Assembly: GCA_947166385.1 (NCBI GenBank)
Contig: CAMVEB010000004.1
Coordinates: 124,001-188,000 of the forward strand
Direction of reading: 5' to 3'
Origin: an uncultured Clostridia bacterium
Lineage (GTDB): Bacteria > Bacillota > Clostridia > Christensenellales > Aristaeellaceae
DNA length: 64,000 bases
Numbering within the stretch: position 1 is the first letter of the stretch; every line of letters starts with the position of its first letter. Under the pieces are notes generated by a model. That model had not been told where the DNA came from and made no database searches. It saw nothing but the letters and a program-made list of their open reading frames with translations. The position numbers and the translations under genes are program-made. Below, piece by piece: positions 62,267-64,000 of the stretch.

Positions 62267-63205
62267 ATGCCAAATCCCCATTCAGTCCCGCTGGAAAGCC
62301 CGCTGGCCGATGAGGTGGTCGCCCCTTTTACTCCCATGGAGCAGGGGCAGCAGGGCTACGAGGCGCATTATGTTTACAGCAAGCGCATGGAGGTCACCCA
62401 GTACCATTGCCATGATTATTATGAGCTCTATATCCATCTTCACGGCGGGGAGTACATGGGCGTGGATAACCGTCTCTTCTCCCTGAAGCCGAATCAGCTC
62501 TTCATCCTGCCGCCCTTCTGCATGCACGGCCTCTCCTGCACGGATGAAATGCGTGATTACGAGCGGGCGTATCTGAATCTCTCTCCCGAGGTCATGCGTG
62601 TCCTCGGCTGCGAGCAGATCGACCTCAATCAGTTTTTCCGCTCCCATACCTCCCGCGGGGTCTGCACCTATCAGCTCAGCGATCAGGATGCCGCCCGCTT
62701 TGTCTCCTGGATCCGCCAGATTCAGGAGAATCAGTCTCCCGAAGGCTCCGCCTTCGACCGTTTCCGCAATTATTCCCTGATGATGAATCTGGTCAATCTG
62801 ATCTGCCAGACGATCCGCCGGGCGGATCCCGTCGAGGGCGAATCCTTCAGCAACGGCATCATCCAGGAGATCCTGACCTATATCAATAACCATTACACTC
62901 AGCCGATCCGCATCGAGAATCTCGCCCGCGGCTTCGGCATCAGCGTCTCCTATCTCTCCCATGAGTTTGTCCGTTTCACGAACCGCAGCATCTATGATTA
63001 TGTCCTCTATCGCCGGGTCATGCTCGCCCGCCAGCAGATGCTCGGCACGTCCTCTCTGAATACGATCGCCTACCAGTGCGGCTTTAATGATTATTCCAAT
63101 TTTCTCCGTTCCTTCACGAAGACCGTCGGCATGTCCCCCAGTCAGTATCGGAAACAGCTCCGCCGCTATCGCAACAAGGAGCTGGATCCGTCCCAGGAGC
63201 TGTAG
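62267..63205 (+). CDS. AraC-family transcriptional regulator
   Basis: A 312-residue regulator with an N-terminal cupin ligand-binding domain (about 40-140, including HCHDYYELYIHLHGG). The C-terminal double helix-turn-helix domain (about 205-305) has IRIENLARGFGISVSYLSHEF and IAYQCGFNDYSNFLRSFTKTVGMSPSQYRK. The divergent placement suggests it controls the Gfo/Idh/MocA operon in response to a sugar or derivative; this is inferred from context. Confidence 0.93.
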   Translation: MPNPHSVPLESPLADEVVAPFTPMEQGQQGYEAHYVYSKRMEVTQYHCHDYYELYIHLHGGEYMGVDNRLFSLKPNQLFILPPFCMHGLSCTDEMRDYERAYLNLSPEVMRVLGCEQIDLNQFFRSHTSRGVCTYQLSDQDAARFVSWIRQIQENQSPEGSAFDRFRNYSLMMNLVNLICQTIRRADPVEGESFSNGIIQEILTYINNHYTQPIRIENLARGFGISVSYLSHEFVRFTNRSIYDYVLYRRVMLARQQMLGTSSLNTIAYQCGFNDYSNFLRSFTKTVGMSPSQYRKQLRRYRNKELDPSQEL

Positions 63206-63242
63206 CCGTCAGCGTATTCGTTCGGATGATGTTTCTTTTAAA

Positions 63243-63272
63243 AGCGGGTGCCGGATACTTCCGGCACCCGCT
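63243..63272. terminator. Terminator between convergent araC-type and solute-binding genes
   Basis: AGCGGGTGCCGG (63243-63254) pairs perfectly with CCGGCACCCGCT (63261-63272), 12 pairs with a six-base loop. The T tract is better on the minus-strand side, so it mainly serves the solute-binding gene. Confidence 0.8.
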
Positions 63273-63302
63273 CGCCATTGGGTCGGTTAGCTCATTTCAG
63301 TC

Positions 63303-64000
63303 TCACAGATCTCCCGGGAAAACTCCGCGGTAGTTGCCGGCCTGGAAGGCGGCGCGGAATTCTTCGATCATCTGGGCGGCGCCGGAGTTCAGGATGTCCT
63401 GAATGCCCGCGTCGAACACTTCGTCAAACTTGTCGGCATCGCAGCTGACCACGTCGGCCAGGAACTTGCCCTGAGCGCTCTTGACGGCGGCGCCGTAGTC
63501 GGTCTCGCTCTGGATGCTGACCGGGAAGCTGATCTGGGTCCAGGCGTCGGTCAGGGAGTCAGCGTAGGAAGCCTTGACGTCTTCTTCATATCCGGCGAAG
63601 GGCAGAGCCAGGGCAGCGGCGTTCTTGGCGTCGTCGCCGTAGCACAGACCGTTGGAGATGAAGCAGATATCGCCGGCATGCATCTTGTTCTCGTCCGGCA
63701 CAGCGTCAGCGCTCTTCACGCCGTAGGGGATGCCGTCTTCGGTCAGGCCTTCATAGTTGATGCCTTCGATACCGTTCTGCATCGCGAACATGTTCTCCGG
63801 AATGGCCATCCAGTCCATGTACTTCATCGCGGCGATCGCCACATCTTCGCTGGTGGTCAGCGGGATGATGATGCTCAGGCCGGCGGGGGCATACATGTCA
63901 TGCAGGGTCTTGTTCAGGCTCTCGTTCTTGAAGGGGTTCACGGTGACCCAGTGGCCGCCTTCAACGTTCTTTTCCAGTTCGATTTCGTAGTTCTTGTCAG
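63303..64000 (-). CDS. Extracellular solute-binding protein of a sugar ABC transporter, C-terminal part (5' truncated by window edge)
   Basis: The frame is open to the window edge; about 231 C-terminal residues are visible. Segments such as LTTSEDVAIAAMKYMDWM, FAMQNGIEGINYE and MIEEFRAAFQAG match large sugar-binding lipoproteins (LplA-type) of carbohydrate ABC transporters. Binding proteins of this type deliver oligosaccharides to permeases, which would lie outside the window. Codon use is strongly biased, suggesting high expression. The neighbouring oxidoreductases and AraC regulator fit a sugar-utilisation locus. Confidence 0.85.
   Translation of the reverse strand, partial: DKNYEIELEKNVEGGHWVTVNPFKNESLNKTLHDMYAPAGLSIIIPLTTSEDVAIAAMKYMDWMAIPENMFAMQNGIEGINYEGLTEDGIPYGVKSADAVPDENKMHAGDICFISNGLCYGDDAKNAAALALPFAGYEEDVKASYADSLTDAWTQISFPVSIQSETDYGAAVKSAQGKFLADVVSCDADKFDEVFDAGIQDILNSGAAQMIEEFRAAFQAGNYRGVFPGDL

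Overview
The window looks like chromosome from a Gram-positive-type anaerobe of the class Clostridia, probably a gut or rumen lineage near Christensenellales. This is inferred from gene content; no 16S gene is present. Supporting genes are the mreBCD-PBP2-minD-rodA elongation operon, cdaA-cdaR, remA, ylmH, a nadD/yqeK-rsfS pair, DnaD/DnaI-type replication genes, the electron-bifurcating NfnAB transhydrogenase, class II aldolase and a Firmicutes-style ftsH-hpt-tilS cluster. I see no phage, IS element, CRISPR array or rRNA operon. No stretch over about 250 bases lacks a feature.

Layout: 1-7.2 kb (+) is the cell-elongation operon (mreB 3' end, mreC, mreD, PBP2, minD, rodA). From 7.2-9.9 kb come a lipase-like hydrolase, two small coiled-coil membrane proteins, tRNA-Pro(GGG) with its own promoter and terminator, and an S4-domain protein. 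From 9.9-17.6 kb, mostly on the minus strand, is an envelope-type group: lipoprotein, MFS-acyltransferase fusion, Lgt-like protein, NAGPA-type glycosidase, a second polytopic protein and a GT2-GtrA glycosyltransferase, with small DUF genes between. From 17.7-19.9 kb (+) are a CofE-like protein, a DUF1643 protein and an acyl-ACP thioesterase. From 19.9-29.9 kb (-) are GH5, hemolysin III, lysS, greA, an rRNA methyltransferase, a P-loop ATPase, the c-di-AMP pair, an SH3 protein and rpsT. At 30.0-31.6 kb (+) are the NadD-YqeK fusion and rsfS. From 31.6-34.8 kb (-) is yicC-remA-gmk-rpoZ-coaBC. pfkA (+) follows, then an ArsC-like gene, a DnaI-like ATPase, a DnaD protein and nfnBA (-), then fba (+). 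From 42.3-50.3 kb (-) is a cell-wall/ftsH/hpt/tilS operon. From 50.4-58.8 kb (+) are a sugar transferase, a nucleotidyltransferase, a 1742-residue protein with an actin/Hsp70-type ATPase domain, and a TrmH-family methyltransferase. From 58.8 kb to the end are three Gfo/Idh/MocA oxidoreductases, a divergent AraC regulator and the 3' end of a sugar-binding lipoprotein gene.

Most of the window is core housekeeping. The best candidate for something undescribed is the giant protein at 52786-58014. Its C-terminal part carries four ordered motifs of the actin/Hsp70 ATPase fold. Its N-terminal 1,000 residues match nothing I can name confidently. It is co-directional with a membrane sugar-phosphate transferase and a nucleotidyltransferase. 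Second-tier items are the acyltransferase fusion with an altered catalytic motif, the NadD domain with an eroded signature, and the Lgt-like envelope cluster.

Base composition rises steadily by eye, from roughly balanced at the left end to clearly GC-rich at 50-62 kb. This produces many long antisense open frames at the right end, which I treat as artefacts.
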